Notes under the pieces: model-generated | Databases searched by the model: none | What the model was told of the DNA's origin: nothing | Seen by the model: only the letters and a program-made list of their open reading frames with translations | Shown: piece by piece, positions 32,041-42,352 of the stretch | How positions within the stretch are numbered: the stretch's first letter is position 1 | Layout: every line of letters begins with the position of its first letter | Assembly: GCA_021234155.1 (NCBI GenBank) | Contig: JAJEKV010000013.1 | Coordinates: forward strand, 7,131,725-7,195,724 | Length of the DNA stretch: 64,000 nucleotides | Reading direction: 5' to 3' | Source of the DNA: Isoetes taiwanensis | Lineage: Eukaryota > Streptophyta > Lycopodiopsida > Isoetales > Isoetaceae | Program-made: the position numbers and the translations under genes

Positions 32041-33931
32041 TGTTGACCCTAAACCTGGCTTAAAGGTCAACCACAAGGAACCAATTTGAGTTTTCACTCA
32101 AATTGGGGTTAGAACCTCCAGATCACTTAAGGTGATCAGTCTATGCAAGATAATTTCAAGGACAAGTTCAAAAATTTGAAGTTTTATACCTTTCCCATTT
32201 CCAGAAATTGACACCTTTGCTAAAACAGTTGTGGTGTTGATATGCAGATTGATTTTTTGAGTCAAGCACTGTAGACTTGGTCAAAAAAGTTGTAGGTGAC
32301 CAACAGTAAAGCCTCTGACCAAGTCAGGAACTTAGTTTGTGAGTTATTCGAGCTCAAAGTGCAGTCAAAATTTGGTCAATAGAAGTCAAATCTAAAAACA
32401 GTGATCAGAGATTGGGATTTTAGAGTTGCCAAACGAATTTTTGAGAATTTCCAAAGCAAATATGCTGTAATGATGATGAGGAATATAGGCAAATGGCCAA
32501 ATTTCCATTTGGATAGGCAAAAGTAATTTTTGTGGCTGGATTTGGCAAAATACAGTCAAGAACAGTCAAAACAGAATGCAAAAAATTCTAACTCGAGTTG
32601 TGAGTGGAGTTTTTTGGATTTTTCAAAACATATGGGCTCCAGATGTCTCAAGGATTGATGGCAAATGGGCCAAAGGCAATAAAAAGTACAGGGGAATTTT
32701 TTGTAGAATTTTGAACAGACAGAAATTGTAAAAAATCATAACAGAGATAATTTCTTCAAGTAGGCATCAAATTTCATTGATATAGAGGTAAATCAATCAT
32801 AATAATGTTGGGTAATAATACTTCAGTACTTCAAAATCAACTTCAGGTCAATAAATAACTTCAATAGATAATTTCCAACCAAATCTCTTGGGACTTGATC
32901 GGGGAGTACTCAGAGTCTTCCAAAATCCTTCTAATCATGCTCAGCAATGATCACAGCAAGATTTGAACGCTTCTGGGCCTTCGAAAAACTTCTGTTGTTG
33001 ATTCCCTGGTATATAAGTTTGAATTTTATGATTCCGGCATCTTAGGGCTTAGATTTAGGCTTAATTTGATGCTTAAGAGAGCAGGGATCCAGGTTTAGGT
33101 AGGTTTTAAGGTTTAAAAACTCGGTTCCGGCGTGATTCGAGCTTGTTTCTAGTTTTAGGTCTGCTCAGCTGTATTTTCTGAAGATCTGCGCGATACGGTC
33201 ACCGTATTTTTCGAAGTATAAACCATGAATATTCCGTATTTTGAGTTTTTGAAGAGCTAGACTATGGTTTGGAAGGGTTACCCATAAAAACCTTGAAGGA
33301 ATGAGCCATTGGAGCAAAGGCAACCCTAATATTTGGGGGAATATACCCGATTTTAAGCATTATGAAGGGGAATATTCCACATAGCATGGCTTTTTTATGG
33401 CACAGTGGTAAATAGGTATGGGGGGGAATTTGCAAGAACATGGCATAGGAAATAAAAGGGCAAAAGCTATGGGAGCAATGGTGGGAATAAATTATGGGGA
33501 AATAAGGAGGTATTGGGAAAGAAAAATTAGGCAAGATATGATAGGGTATGCAAGAGTGAACAAAGGGAGTATAAATATAGGAAAAAAAGGCTAGGAAATT
33601 TCAAAAGGGGCAAGAATAAAAATGAGTAAGAATGGCTAGGGAATGTAATCAAATACCATGGGGTCTTCCAAACTTTGAACTTCCAATCTTAAAAAAATGC
33701 CTTCCAAACTTCTTAACCCAGAATCTTCTAGAGCATATTCTTGACTAAGCACTTTGACCTTAAATAAAGTACCTCATGTGAGTTTTGAACCTTGAGCACT
33801 TGTCGACTTGAAGAATGAACACCCTTTGACCTCCATATCAATGTTGAATGCCAAGAATAGTATTCCAAGATAAGTTGACCTAGTTTTGAATGCATGGATC
33901 ACAATTAGCATGTTGCCCTTTGGGGGCAACA
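32041..33931 (-). repeat. gypsy 5' LTR (right)
   Basis: This 1891-bp LTR precedes gag in the minus-strand reading. Compared with the left LTR it lacks about 17 bp near 33858 and has clusters of substitutions (around 32555-32605, 32710-32725 and 33160-33215) among long identical tracts. Confidence 0.93.
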
Positions 33932-34033
33932 GCGCGGTTCTGCATCAACGTATCATCGGCGCTTCCTCTTCTCTCTCAGCAGTACCTTGTTCTCCTTGAA
34001 CCCACCCTCCCTCCCTTTTTTGTTTATTATATT

Positions 34034-34131
34034 TGTCGCTTGGCACGCGTGACCAGCCCCTCTATTTGACGAGGTTTTTGTTTTACTGTCGCGTGGCACG
34101 CGTGATCAGCCCCTCCACTCTGGGAGGTTTG
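34034..34131. repeat. 53-bp tandem duplication within R1 copy (a)
   Basis: TGTCGCTTGGCACGCGTGAC at 34034 recurs as TGTCGCGTGGCACGCGTGAT at 34087, each followed by CAGCCCCTC and a GAGG block. Confidence 0.8.
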
Positions 34132-34261
34132 TTTTGTTACGTTTTTTTGTGTTGGTGATGTGCAGGTACAGGTTGGCGAGCGGCATCTGTTTCGACTTCT
34201 CCATTCGTGGGTTTTGGGAGCGATTTCTCTGCCTTACGTTTGTCCAAGCCCCTTGCCGAAG

Positions 34262-34325
34262 GCTTATCACTAGGGTTTTTCCTCGAAAACCCGAAAGGGC
34301 GGGGATTTTTAATCCCGGTGATAAG
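34262..34325. repeat. hairpin within R1
   Basis: GCTTATCACTAGGG (34262) pairs with CCCGGTGATAAGC (ending 34325). The same pair is present in R1 copy (b) (AGTGATAAGCT near 63050; ACTTATCACAAGGG near 62994), so the hairpin is a conserved part of the repeat. Confidence 0.65.
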
Positions 34326-34532
34326 CTTTCGGCAGGTACACCAGCCAAATATCTATTACCATTGTATTTTATGGGGTCCAAATTATATAATTGGATATTC
34401 CCTTTATTTTTCATGGGTAGTTCGCATGTGTGCGGCTACCCACTATCCACCATTGTAGAAATCTGCTGAAATGAATGAGAAGCCTAGTCTAGCGGTTTAT
34501 TGATTTCATGCGAACCCCATTCTAGAATCAAG

Positions 34533-35108
34533 CTTCTGTGCTATTAGGCATGCCTATTTCTCTGAATACTTATTTGAAAGGCCTTTGTAAGCCTATTGTT
34601 GATAGAATTAAGAGGAAGTTGAATAATTATAGAAACTGCTTATCCTTTGCAGGCAGAACTCTAATTGCAAATTCGGTCTTGGCTAGTTCCCATACATACT
34701 TCTTTTCTGCTCTGGTTGCCCCACAGTATTTATAATGAGATAGAAAAAATTATCAGAAACTTCATTTGGAATGGCTCCCACTTGGTTAATTGGAATTCTA
34801 TGACTAGAGCAAAGATTCAAGGGTTCTACATGCAGGCTTGTGCTTTAGCTGATAAATATATCTGGAGATCTATTAATAATAGCTCCAAATTCTTCCTCCC
34901 ATTTTATCGATTTTAGTTATCTTGGTCTTATCCCCGATGGTCATCCTTTGATTGCTCATATCATTCCCCGATTCTTGTTTCAATGATTTACATCCGTGCC
35001 CTAATACATCTCCTTTGATGCTAAATATTATCATGGCTTGGAATAAGGCTCATACATGTTTTGATAATGCTACTCTTAAGGATCTTAATCTACAGATGAC
35101 TATTTTTG
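34533..35108 (+). pseudogene. LINE-A ORF2, middle part resumed
   Basis: After R1 the LINE frame resumes with VLLGMPISLNTYLKGLCKPI, VDRIKRKLNNYRNCLSFAGR, TLIANSVLASS, then NEIEKIIRNFIWNGSHLVNW: the thumb/connection part after RT in plant L1 ORF2. Three frames are needed to read it. It continues to ATLKDLNLQMTIF at about 35108, where another element interrupts. Confidence 0.88.
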
Positions 35109-35146
35109 CTGCCCCTAGGGGGCAAACCCTTGTTTATGGGCTTTTT

Positions 35147-35188
35147 GGCATATCCTAGGTATATGCTAGAATATCCCTAGGATATGCC
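35147..35188. repeat. 13-bp perfect hairpin near the left end of the 3.9-kb insertion
   Basis: GGCATATCCTAGG (35147-35159) and CCTAGGATATGCC (35176-35188) are exact inverse complements around a 16-bp loop. Confidence 0.9.
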
Positions 35189-36446
35189 GGGTGATCGCCC
35201 CAAACTTGTGATTGGTCAGAAAACTCTGGCCACTTTCAGGGGGCAGCCGCTTTCTCGAAACCGGGCTAACCGAGAGGTCTTTGGCAATCAATCATTGTTT
35301 CCCCAAAATTTTAATTCAAGGTTTGTTTGTGATTTCTTTCTCGCCAACATTTTCGTAAGATTAAGTGGTGTTTGGTTTCTTTAGTCAGCCGATTGGAATA
35401 TTATGAAAAGGTGAAGGCAGATCCCAGATCTAGGCGCTGGCCTTTATCCATCGGGCCTTATTTATTAACTTGGCGCCATCCTCGCCCTTCCCACTCAAAG
35501 ATTGCTCTTTCTTCATTTTCTAAGTTTGCGCACTATTACTCAAAATCAAGTATAAAATGCGTGGAGTTACCCACTGTGGTTTCACGATGGAGCTTGAGAT
35601 CTCCTTTCATACTCAGAAGGTTATGCTCTTTCCATTTTATGCATGTTTTAGGCTTTCTGTTCACTTCCATGATCATCTTAGAGCTCTAAAAATATACAGG
35701 AAGCTGCGGATCTTTAGCACATGGCAAAGTCATATCCATGGATCAACCCTAGCACCAGCTAATATCTAGCGTGGCACCATTTTTAGGCATCTTAAGGCAT
35801 TTATCTACTGCCCTTTACATTTGATATTTCAGGTAGACTGTAGACAAAAAGATTCACTGCTTTGTTTTGGGTTGCAAGGAATTCGAATCCTTATCTAGCT
35901 ATGGGATGGGCTGATTAGGCCAGCTATGGCATGTATTTTCTTCGATTATTTTCTTCCTTTCCTGGCCATTTATCGTGGATCAGATTATAGGAGCTAAGAG
36001 GCTAAGTGCTCAGGTTGAAAATGTCAAAAGAAGGAAAAAATCAAGATACAAGCTTTTTCTGATTTTGAGATTTGACTGATCCAAATTCTGTTATATTTGC
36101 AGAGACCATTCTTTATGCTTTGTTCAAAATCTTAGCTTCTTTGCTTATGCATGAACGTTTTTTCTTCGTGAAGGAAAAGTTTTGAACATTCAAGTGAGAA
36201 AACTTGCTAGTCGTGATCAAAGTTAAGGTAATTACATTGTAAGCCTAAAGTTCTTTCGTGTATTGCCCTTTTGAGTTCATATTGATTGCTATATATGGAA
36301 GGGCATTTAATCAGAGAAAAATTCATCCATTTTTTTGTCCAGAACTTCCAAGTTTAATGTAGAGGCAGTGTTCCTTTCTTGGCCATTTCCAATTCTCTTC
36401 AGAATTATCTCACCTTTCTGTTTGTCTTTGCATGGTCTAAGTCTTT

Positions 36447-36691
36447 GCACAGTCTAAGTGTTAACACGTGTGAAACAAACATTATGAAAGCAGAGGGTTC
36501 GTAGCATTGCTACTTTTGGTGAAACATGCTGTCTCATTCAGGTTGGTTACATATTTGTAGTTGCACAGTCTAAGTGTTAAACATGTGTGAAACAAACATG
36601 AAACAAACATTATGAAAGCAGAGGGTTCAGAGAGCATTGCTACTTTTGTGAAATATGTCGCCCTCATTCAAAGTTGGTTACATATTTGTAG
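36447..36691. repeat. 115-bp tandem duplication
   Basis: 36447-36560 and 36563-36691 share GCACAGTCTAAGTGTTAA, AACATTATGAAAGCAGAGGG and GGTTACATATTTGTAG with small indels. They lie within the 3.9-kb insertion. Confidence 0.88.
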
Positions 36692-37341
36692 ATTGTGCAA
36701 TCCTAATTTTCTTTTCGGCACATCTCATTACAGGAGTTCAAGTTTTTATTTTGGAGTTAAACAAAAATGAGAAAGTAAGAAAATGAGAAGGTAAGACGAA
36801 AATCCTTTGAGTTAATTAGATAATTTCAAATTTTAGAAAGGCCATCCGTCCGATAGAAACTTAGATCTATAATTATATAACCTCATATATTCGAAAGACA
36901 AGAACATCCAAATCTGCGGATAGCATTTCCATACCTGTATTGAACCTTTTAATTTATCTCTCACAATAAAGCTTGATACATGTAGGTATTCTCTTAACTA
37001 AATGAATTAATGCTTCGATGTGATAAATATTATGCTAGCCTACAACTTGGTTATAAGCTATAAGAGAGCACATGATATTGCTATATTGGTGTTTTGATGG
37101 GTTTACATTCAATTGCATGTCACCACAATCAAGCCTGAAGGATGGATAATGCAAATGGCTGATATAATAGTTTTCATACATGGCTTGTGATTGGTCATTG
37201 ATTTGTATTATGGCAATTATATTGATGAAAATGATTCCTGTTATTTTACAATCTCTTTTTTGATATATTGCATTGCTTATATAGATAAAACACAAATTTT
37301 GAGATTTGGCTGAATGTGAACTGAAAAAATATTGAAGGAAG

Positions 37342-37459
37342 CCAAAAAGGTATAGTAACATTAATTGTGTAAAGATTGACTACCATAAACGCTTTTTTTC
37401 AGGATGCCAACAAAGGTATAGTAACATTAGTTGCGTAAAGATTGACTACCATAAACGCT
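37342..37459. repeat. 50-bp direct repeat
   Basis: The block GGTATAGTAACATTA...AAAGATTGACTACCATAAAC at 37342-37393 recurs at 37407-37459 with three substitutions. Confidence 0.88.
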
Positions 37460-39045
37460 ATGTAGGCTAAGGATTATTATAGTGCACTCATACGTACCTC
37501 TTTAGAGACATTGAACAAGTTACATGCAGAGATAGAATAGAATAGAGGTGTCGTATGCATTGTGCAATGGCATCCACCTTATTAAGCATGCGTTGTTATA
37601 GATGCATGGATTATTAGTAGAGACAAATGTTGGGGTACGAAGTTTTCATGATTTTGTAATCTTTGGTGTCTAACAATGTCGAATTGAACAGGAGTCCAAT
37701 TTTTGCCATGATAATCAACAAGTTCCATGGTTATATTTGTCAAATACGATATGCATTCACGAACAACTATTATTAGAACCATGTACATGGAGAGATTAGA
37801 TGGAAATACAGAACCTATATATCACGCTTACTAAGCATAACATGCACTAGGCACAACACAAACATTTACAAGAAATTTTATGGAAGTAGATGATATAAGA
37901 ATAAAATTATCTTTCATTTTGGAACCTGTGTATGGCGAGGTTGCGTACATGGAAAGACATGACCAAAATTACTTTGACATGTATGAGCCTTTACGGTCGA
38001 TCTTTATTTATGTTAGTTAGTAGTTTAAACATCATACCACAGTGGCAGCATCCCTTAGAACATATGCCTGACAACGCCGGACACATGTTTACTAGTGAGT
38101 TACTAGTTTGAAACTAGACGTCTGATATTTGTTTAGCGGTCCCATTGATAACGACCTAATGTGCAACAAATAATTTGTGCAAATAAAGGTGGATTGTGGA
38201 AACTCCAGTTTGTGATTATGTATGAGCATGATATCTGTGGCATTTTCTTACATCCGTTTTCCCTCATTCAAAACTTTCGTGCTACCATAAGTGTTTAAAA
38301 CAACAATTCAAGTTTATATGGTCACACCCTACACGATGCCCCAACTTTAACACAGGGGAACAAGTGTTCTAGATACTACAAGGACTAGATCCATGCCCGA
38401 ACTCTATCTGGATGCTATAATACTAACATTATGGCTAACAAGGACTATATGACGGTTGTTTTAGCGTTTTGATTGTCATTGGTGTTTTTGTTTGCATTCA
38501 CATTGTTGGTAAAGGTATATGTTTGTGATTAATGGGAAGACATTACATAGATCATGATTAGATGTAATTTTTCGTTTTGCATCTTCTTTCCTTTTGTGTG
38601 GTACCACCTTCTTTTATTTATACAAGAAATTTATCGCGGTGGCATTTACATATTCTATCCAAAAGTCTAAAATTATTACCGTTTACATATTATATCACCA
38701 TTTCTTGGCCAAGGGCATAACCTATGTACTATCTAAGAGCTTTAAAATGTCATGTATTAGCTTCAAAATGGCATGATATTAGGTTAATGGATGAAGGCAA
38801 TATAAGGCCAAACGAGTTTAGTAACCAACAAGTATGAGTTAAGCTTATAATTTTGACATCCATGTAGAGACCAATTGGCTAAATTCCAAAGGCCAAATCT
38901 TTTGGACTAAGAAAATGATACCCCTCGCTTTTGTAGCATTCACACGGCCCGCACAAAAACAAAAAAAGGCTCAACGTGAAACAATGAAATAAAAACTATA
39001 AAACACCCTCTCGTACAATCAAGGGCAACCCCTCGCGGCGCAAAG

Positions 39046-39969
39046 ACCTTGTTTGACTTCAATTTTAAGAACCACCCTTATAAGGTTTTAGCCTTGAGAC
39101 ATCCAAGAATCTATAAGAAAGAATCACATAAAGGTTTAATTGTTATAAATGATCTTTACATCAATAATAAGCTTTTGTCTTGGACTTTTTGAGAAATATT
39201 ATCCAGACACCTCTAGTGACAAGAAGATCTATCTTCATCTCAAGTCTATTCTCCCTAATATATGTTTCAATCACCGTTTCTAAGGCTATTAACCGAGTTT
39301 GAATGGTAAATGCATATATAAGGTTAGTAAAATTTACTCCATCATCAACAGATCTGACCTCCCCAAGTTAAAGCCGCTCTAAATGGTCTATTTCGTAGGA
39401 GGAAGGTAAAACCTTTTCAAGAAGTTTGAACTCTTTTCTCCCCCTAAGGTTAGCTTCTTCATTTGGCTAATTGCTCAAAGGAGTATCCCTAACCTTCTTA
39501 CTATCTCAAGGAGATATAAGATTTCTGCCCTTTGTCACTCGGGTTGTTTGCAAGATGAAAGTATTGATCATATTTTTTTCTGTCCTAAATTGACTCATTC
39601 CTGGTCTTGGTTTAGGGACAGATTTGGTGTGCTTTTCCCTTCTTTAGTGGCTGGTAATCTGCTGTCTTACATTCAAAATAAGTGCACCTTTGCTAATACT
39701 ATCATGTTTATGACTCTATGGAATATTTGGAAAGTTAGGAATAGGATGGTGTATGGCAATAAGAATTTTTCTATCAAATGGATTAAAATGCACTCCAGTT
39801 TGATGTTGAATCAACTGCTTCTACTTACAAAAGGAAATTTGCTGATAAATATGAGAGGGAGTGGAATTCTATTGGAGTATTTAAGGGTTCTTTTGATTTA
39901 TTTGTTTCTAATCTAAATGTCATTGATTCTAATTCTACTTTTCTTGAACATGATAGCTTATCTGAATAA
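39046..39969 (+). pseudogene. LINE-A ORF2, C-terminal zinc-binding part
   Basis: The frame resumes TLFDFNFKNHPYKVLALRHP and GLIVINDLYINNKLLSW, then the RVT zinc-binding domain: FELFSPPKVSFFIWLIAQRS, CHSGCLQDESIDHIFFCPKL, then FMTLWNIWKVRNRMVYGN, the typical 'W.IWK.RN..V' tail of plant L1 ORF2. The Cys/His pattern is well kept. A stop at 39209 and frameshifts near 39300 and 39860 break it. The natural end of ORF2 appears to be TAA at about 39967-39969. Confidence 0.88.
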
Positions 39970-40027
39970 ATGTAAAGGAAATGGATATGGCGATTTGGAG
40001 AATAGTTTCATAAGGAAAGGAGAAGAC

Positions 40028-40384
40028 ATGGACCTTAATGGATTGATGGAGAGACTGAGTATGGATAAGGAATGCTCGGATAGAAAGGCAGTTTGGGTCA
40101 GATTATTTTGCAGGAAGGTAGCTCAGGTTTATTGCATGTTTGACTTTGTCTTCATCTATCATTATTATATGCCAGAAAGACAATTCTCAAGATACAGAGA
40201 ACTATACTATACACACAAACTCTTGACAGATTTGTTTGGATCTTTGCTGCTACTATGTGACACTAAGGACTTAGACTCCTCCTTTGATGAAGTTGATGAG
40301 CTGATCTTGGACCACTACACCTTTGGCTCTGCTGACTCCTTTTATTCCTTCTTCAATGCTAAACTTGACTCTCTTTTCTCATAA
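40028..40384 (+). CDS. third ORF in the LINE-A 3' region, unidentified
   Basis: An uninterrupted 118-codon frame starts at ATG 40028 (MDLNGLMERLSMDKECSDRK) and ends at TAA 40382-40384 (FNAKLDSLFS). It begins about 58 bp after the ORF2 stop. Visible features are a Lys/Arg-rich N-terminal third, an aromatic segment (CMFDFVFIYHYYMPERQF), a Leu-rich helix (LLTDLFGSLLLLC) and an acidic stretch (DTKDLDSSFDEVDELILD). I recognise no family. It is open although ORF1 and ORF2 of the same element are broken several times. It may be a LINE accessory protein, a captured exon or a chance frame. Confidence 0.4.
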   Translation: MDLNGLMERLSMDKECSDRKAVWVRLFCRKVAQVYCMFDFVFIYHYYMPERQFSRYRELYYTHKLLTDLFGSLLLLCDTKDLDSSFDEVDELILDHYTFGSADSFYSFFNAKLDSLFS

Positions 40385-40789
40385 ACTCACTTCCATACCT
40401 TCCATTTTTGTTATCCTTTGGAATTCATGCTCTACCACTAATTGCTCAACTTTAACTCATCATCTTCTAAGAGTCTTTGGTTGCGAAGTTATTTTCCAGG
40501 TTTTGGTCACTTAAAACAATGGAATCTGGGACTCATAGTTGGAGTCGAGGCTGGAGAATTGAGCATTGAATGCTCTTACTTATTTTTGAGGGCTCAAAGC
40601 CTGAACTAGTTTAAAGTTAAACTAATTGTCTTCTCAGATTAACAGAAAGCCTCTTCTCCTCTAAGGGAAGGCTATTTATATTTCAATGCTTCATGGTTCA
40701 TTCATTTTATTTTGCTATTTCTAGCAGAATAATATATGGCTTTTCTTGATTAATGAAAAAATCTACTCGTACTCTCGAAAAAAAAAAAG
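40385..40789 (+). other. LINE-A 3' UTR and poly(A) tail
   Basis: Non-coding sequence ends at a run of eleven A at 40778-40788, directly before the right copy of the target duplication. AATAATA and TAATGAAAAAAT lie shortly upstream. Confidence 0.8.
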
Positions 40790-41046
40790 TTGATGCATCA
40801 AAAGGAGTCGATGGTGGTGACACCATTCAAAAAGTCAAAAAGCAGACAGAGGATTCTGATGTCTCTAGCTCAAGTCATGAGCTCGAGAACTTTTACAGTC
40901 GGGCACCGAAAAAACAACATCCTCGTAGTGCACCTAGTATTTGGCATTTATTGCTACACATTGTATTGTGTCCAATAGACCAATTGGTCTCCGAGGACGT
41001 TAAAAACCAATTCAATTCATTTATTCATAAACTTAGCAAAATATAA
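40790..41046 (+). pseudogene. 3' piece of the gene split by LINE-A
   Basis: Starting in the target duplication, the frame reads VDASKGVDGGDTIQKVKKQT, EDSDVSSSSHELENFYSRAP, then KKQHPRSAPSIWHLLLHIVL and ends at a stop at 41044. It matches the phase of the 5' piece at 13900-14077, whose last residues are KIDAS. The Ser/Asp-rich and basic composition suggests a disordered region. The protein is not recognised. A coding insertion site is inferred from the shared phase. Confidence 0.4.
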
Positions 41047-41545
41047 TTTACTCTTAAAGAATGACTTTTATTATCATGCTATATAATTTTGAGAAAGGTA
41101 GTAAAAACCTCTTTTAGTTGCCATCAATCCCCAATATGCAATAGCCACAAATGATTTGCAATAATTTTGTCAAAATATAGGTGAAGATTGTCATTGGGTA
41201 TAGAGAAATTGTAATCCTATTACATCTTTATCTTTATATATACTATAAAGAAGTTTTGAGTGTATGTGATCAGCTTCAATTTTAGACCGTGGATGTTGAT
41301 AGATGGTTGGGATTAGTTAGTTCGAAAGGAGTTTCTCTAACAACGTAAATATAACCGAATGCATTGCAATTGGGGGCATTTCGAGGTGCATCCAGCACTA
41401 GCAAAACTTCAGGGCAACTCCGGGGGACTTTGGAGCTCTGCTACATGCAGTTTGTTGTCAGGACCTCCTAATGGTATCAGGTATATAACACATCAATAGC
41501 TTGCTCTTATTAAATAGTTGCAAAAGGGATTAACCCAGCTAGACC
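41047..41545. other. unassigned AT-rich DNA
   Basis: No feature recognised. Confidence 0.4.
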
Positions 41546-42352
41546 ATAAACAAGATAAATTCAATTGTCAAAACCAGATAGGCAGCACATAGGGAGAGAG
41601 GGAAGAGGAGACAAACTAAAAGAAAAGCCACATCTGGGCATCTCCACTAAACCAAAAGCCAGGATACAATGCTGAAGAACAGGGGCAGCAAGAACTAAGG
41701 TTAATGGTGCATGAGGAGGAGGCCAATAGAAGTTCCATGAAGCTATCATCAAAAGGTCCAACCCAATGAACGAGAAAACTGACATAGTTGCTGAAGAGCC
41801 AGGTAGATGGAGATGCCATAACATTCCAAAGGGAAACAAAATATGAAAGGATATGTTATTTTTATTGAAATCCTAGGGGTGCCAAGTTTCTAAGCATATA
41901 TCGAACAATGGTGAAACCCAACAGAAGGAATATTGGTCTTGACTCAAACATCGTATTGGAATAGCAAAATATACAAAGGCAGACAATAGAACCGACGACA
42001 AGTAGGCTAATATGGAGGAGCAATTCAATGAGGCCAAGCATGCTGTCAACACCATAACTATCATCAAATCTCTACAATTCCCAAACTCTTGGAGAAACTC
42101 CTCTTCAACTCAAGCAATCAATGTCACCATTCAAGGCATTTCATAGATCTGAGGCATATTAAGTATTTCAAACCAGAATATCTGCCAATAGCAATAAAAC
42201 TCATATAATAAACATTTGAAAACTCTCAAGAACATAAGAAGAACTAGTCACATTGGAATAGAGGCAATACAAGGTAGCAAATGGAGACAAGGTATTAGTA
42301 GGAGCAATTAAAAGATAGAGATTTAAAAATATTATAGATAGTATTTGAAAAC
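41546..42352 (-). repeat. R2 repeat copy 1, 3' part
   Basis: The reverse complement matches 48745-49586 closely, from the AAACTAAAAA junction to GACAATTGAATTTATCTT. Apparent ORFs such as FIGLDLLMIASWNFYWPPPH recur in the other copies only because the DNA recurs. No domain is recognised. Confidence 0.88.

Larger units (their letters stand above)
23753..33931 (-). mobile_element. Ty3/gypsy LTR retrotransposon, Tat-like, 10.2 kb
   Basis: LTRs at 23753-25654 and 32041-33931 both begin TGTTGACC and end GGGCAACA on plus. GCGCG target duplications flank them at 23748-23752 and 33932-33936. gag lies next to the right LTR on minus and the integrase near the left LTR on minus, so the element reads right to left. 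The protease, extra RNase H and RT segment in the middle lies on plus and is inverted. Two RNase H domains are characteristic of the plant Tat lineage. All pol parts carry frameshifts or stops, so this copy is dead. It sits inside repeat R1. Confidence 0.92.
23651..34532 (+). mobile_element. R1 repeat copy (a), carrying a gypsy element
   Basis: The pieces 23651-23752 and 33932-34532 flank the gypsy element and are homologous to the minus-strand copies at 62.8-63.8 kb. Shared features are GACATCGGATCGCCATTCT and GAGCATGCATG at the start, and near the end GTTTTGGGAGC, GCTTATCACTAGG, GATATAATTGGAT-like blocks, ATGAATGAGAAGCCTA and GCGA.CCCATTCTAGAAT. The ends carry inverted ATTCTAGAATGGG / CCCATTCTAGAAT. 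R1 on its own is about 0.7 kb, GC-rich, and encodes no recognisable protein. It interrupts LINE-A ORF2. Exact ends and target duplication are uncertain by several bases. Confidence 0.7.
35109..39045. mobile_element. unidentified 3.9-kb insertion in LINE-A ORF2
   Basis: The LINE protein breaks off after LQMTIF and resumes at TLFDFNFKNHPYKV near 39046. The left end starts GCTGCCCCTAGGGGGCAAAC and the right end, reversed, reads GCGCCGCGAGGGGTTGCCC: similar GC-rich termini in an AT-rich element. A clear target duplication was not found. The interior has short open frames (e.g. 35372-35689, 37582-37788 minus) without recognised domains. Superfamily unknown. Confidence 0.5.
14078..40789 (+). mobile_element. 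LINE-A: L1-type retrotransposon, opened by later insertions
   Basis: The direct repeat TTGATGCATCAA at 14066-14077 and 40790-40801 flanks the element, and an A run at 40778-40788 forms its tail. Between them, in order on plus, are a 5' leader, ORF1 (nucleic-acid binding, CCHC-like site), ORF2 (endonuclease, reverse transcriptase, zinc-binding C-terminus), a short third ORF and a 3' UTR. Insertions at 14461-15182, 15829-19423, about 23651-34532 and about 35109-39045 account for roughly 19 kb. What remains is about 7.5 kb, normal for a full-length plant LINE. At the insertions the LINE reading frame breaks off and resumes in the expected part of the protein. ORF1 and ORF2 carry frameshifts and stops, so the element is inactive. 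Confidence 0.88.

Noticed and set aside
34106-34469. Overlapping ORFs on both strands after the gypsy element
   Set aside because: They lie within repeat R1. Other R1 copies do not keep these frames.
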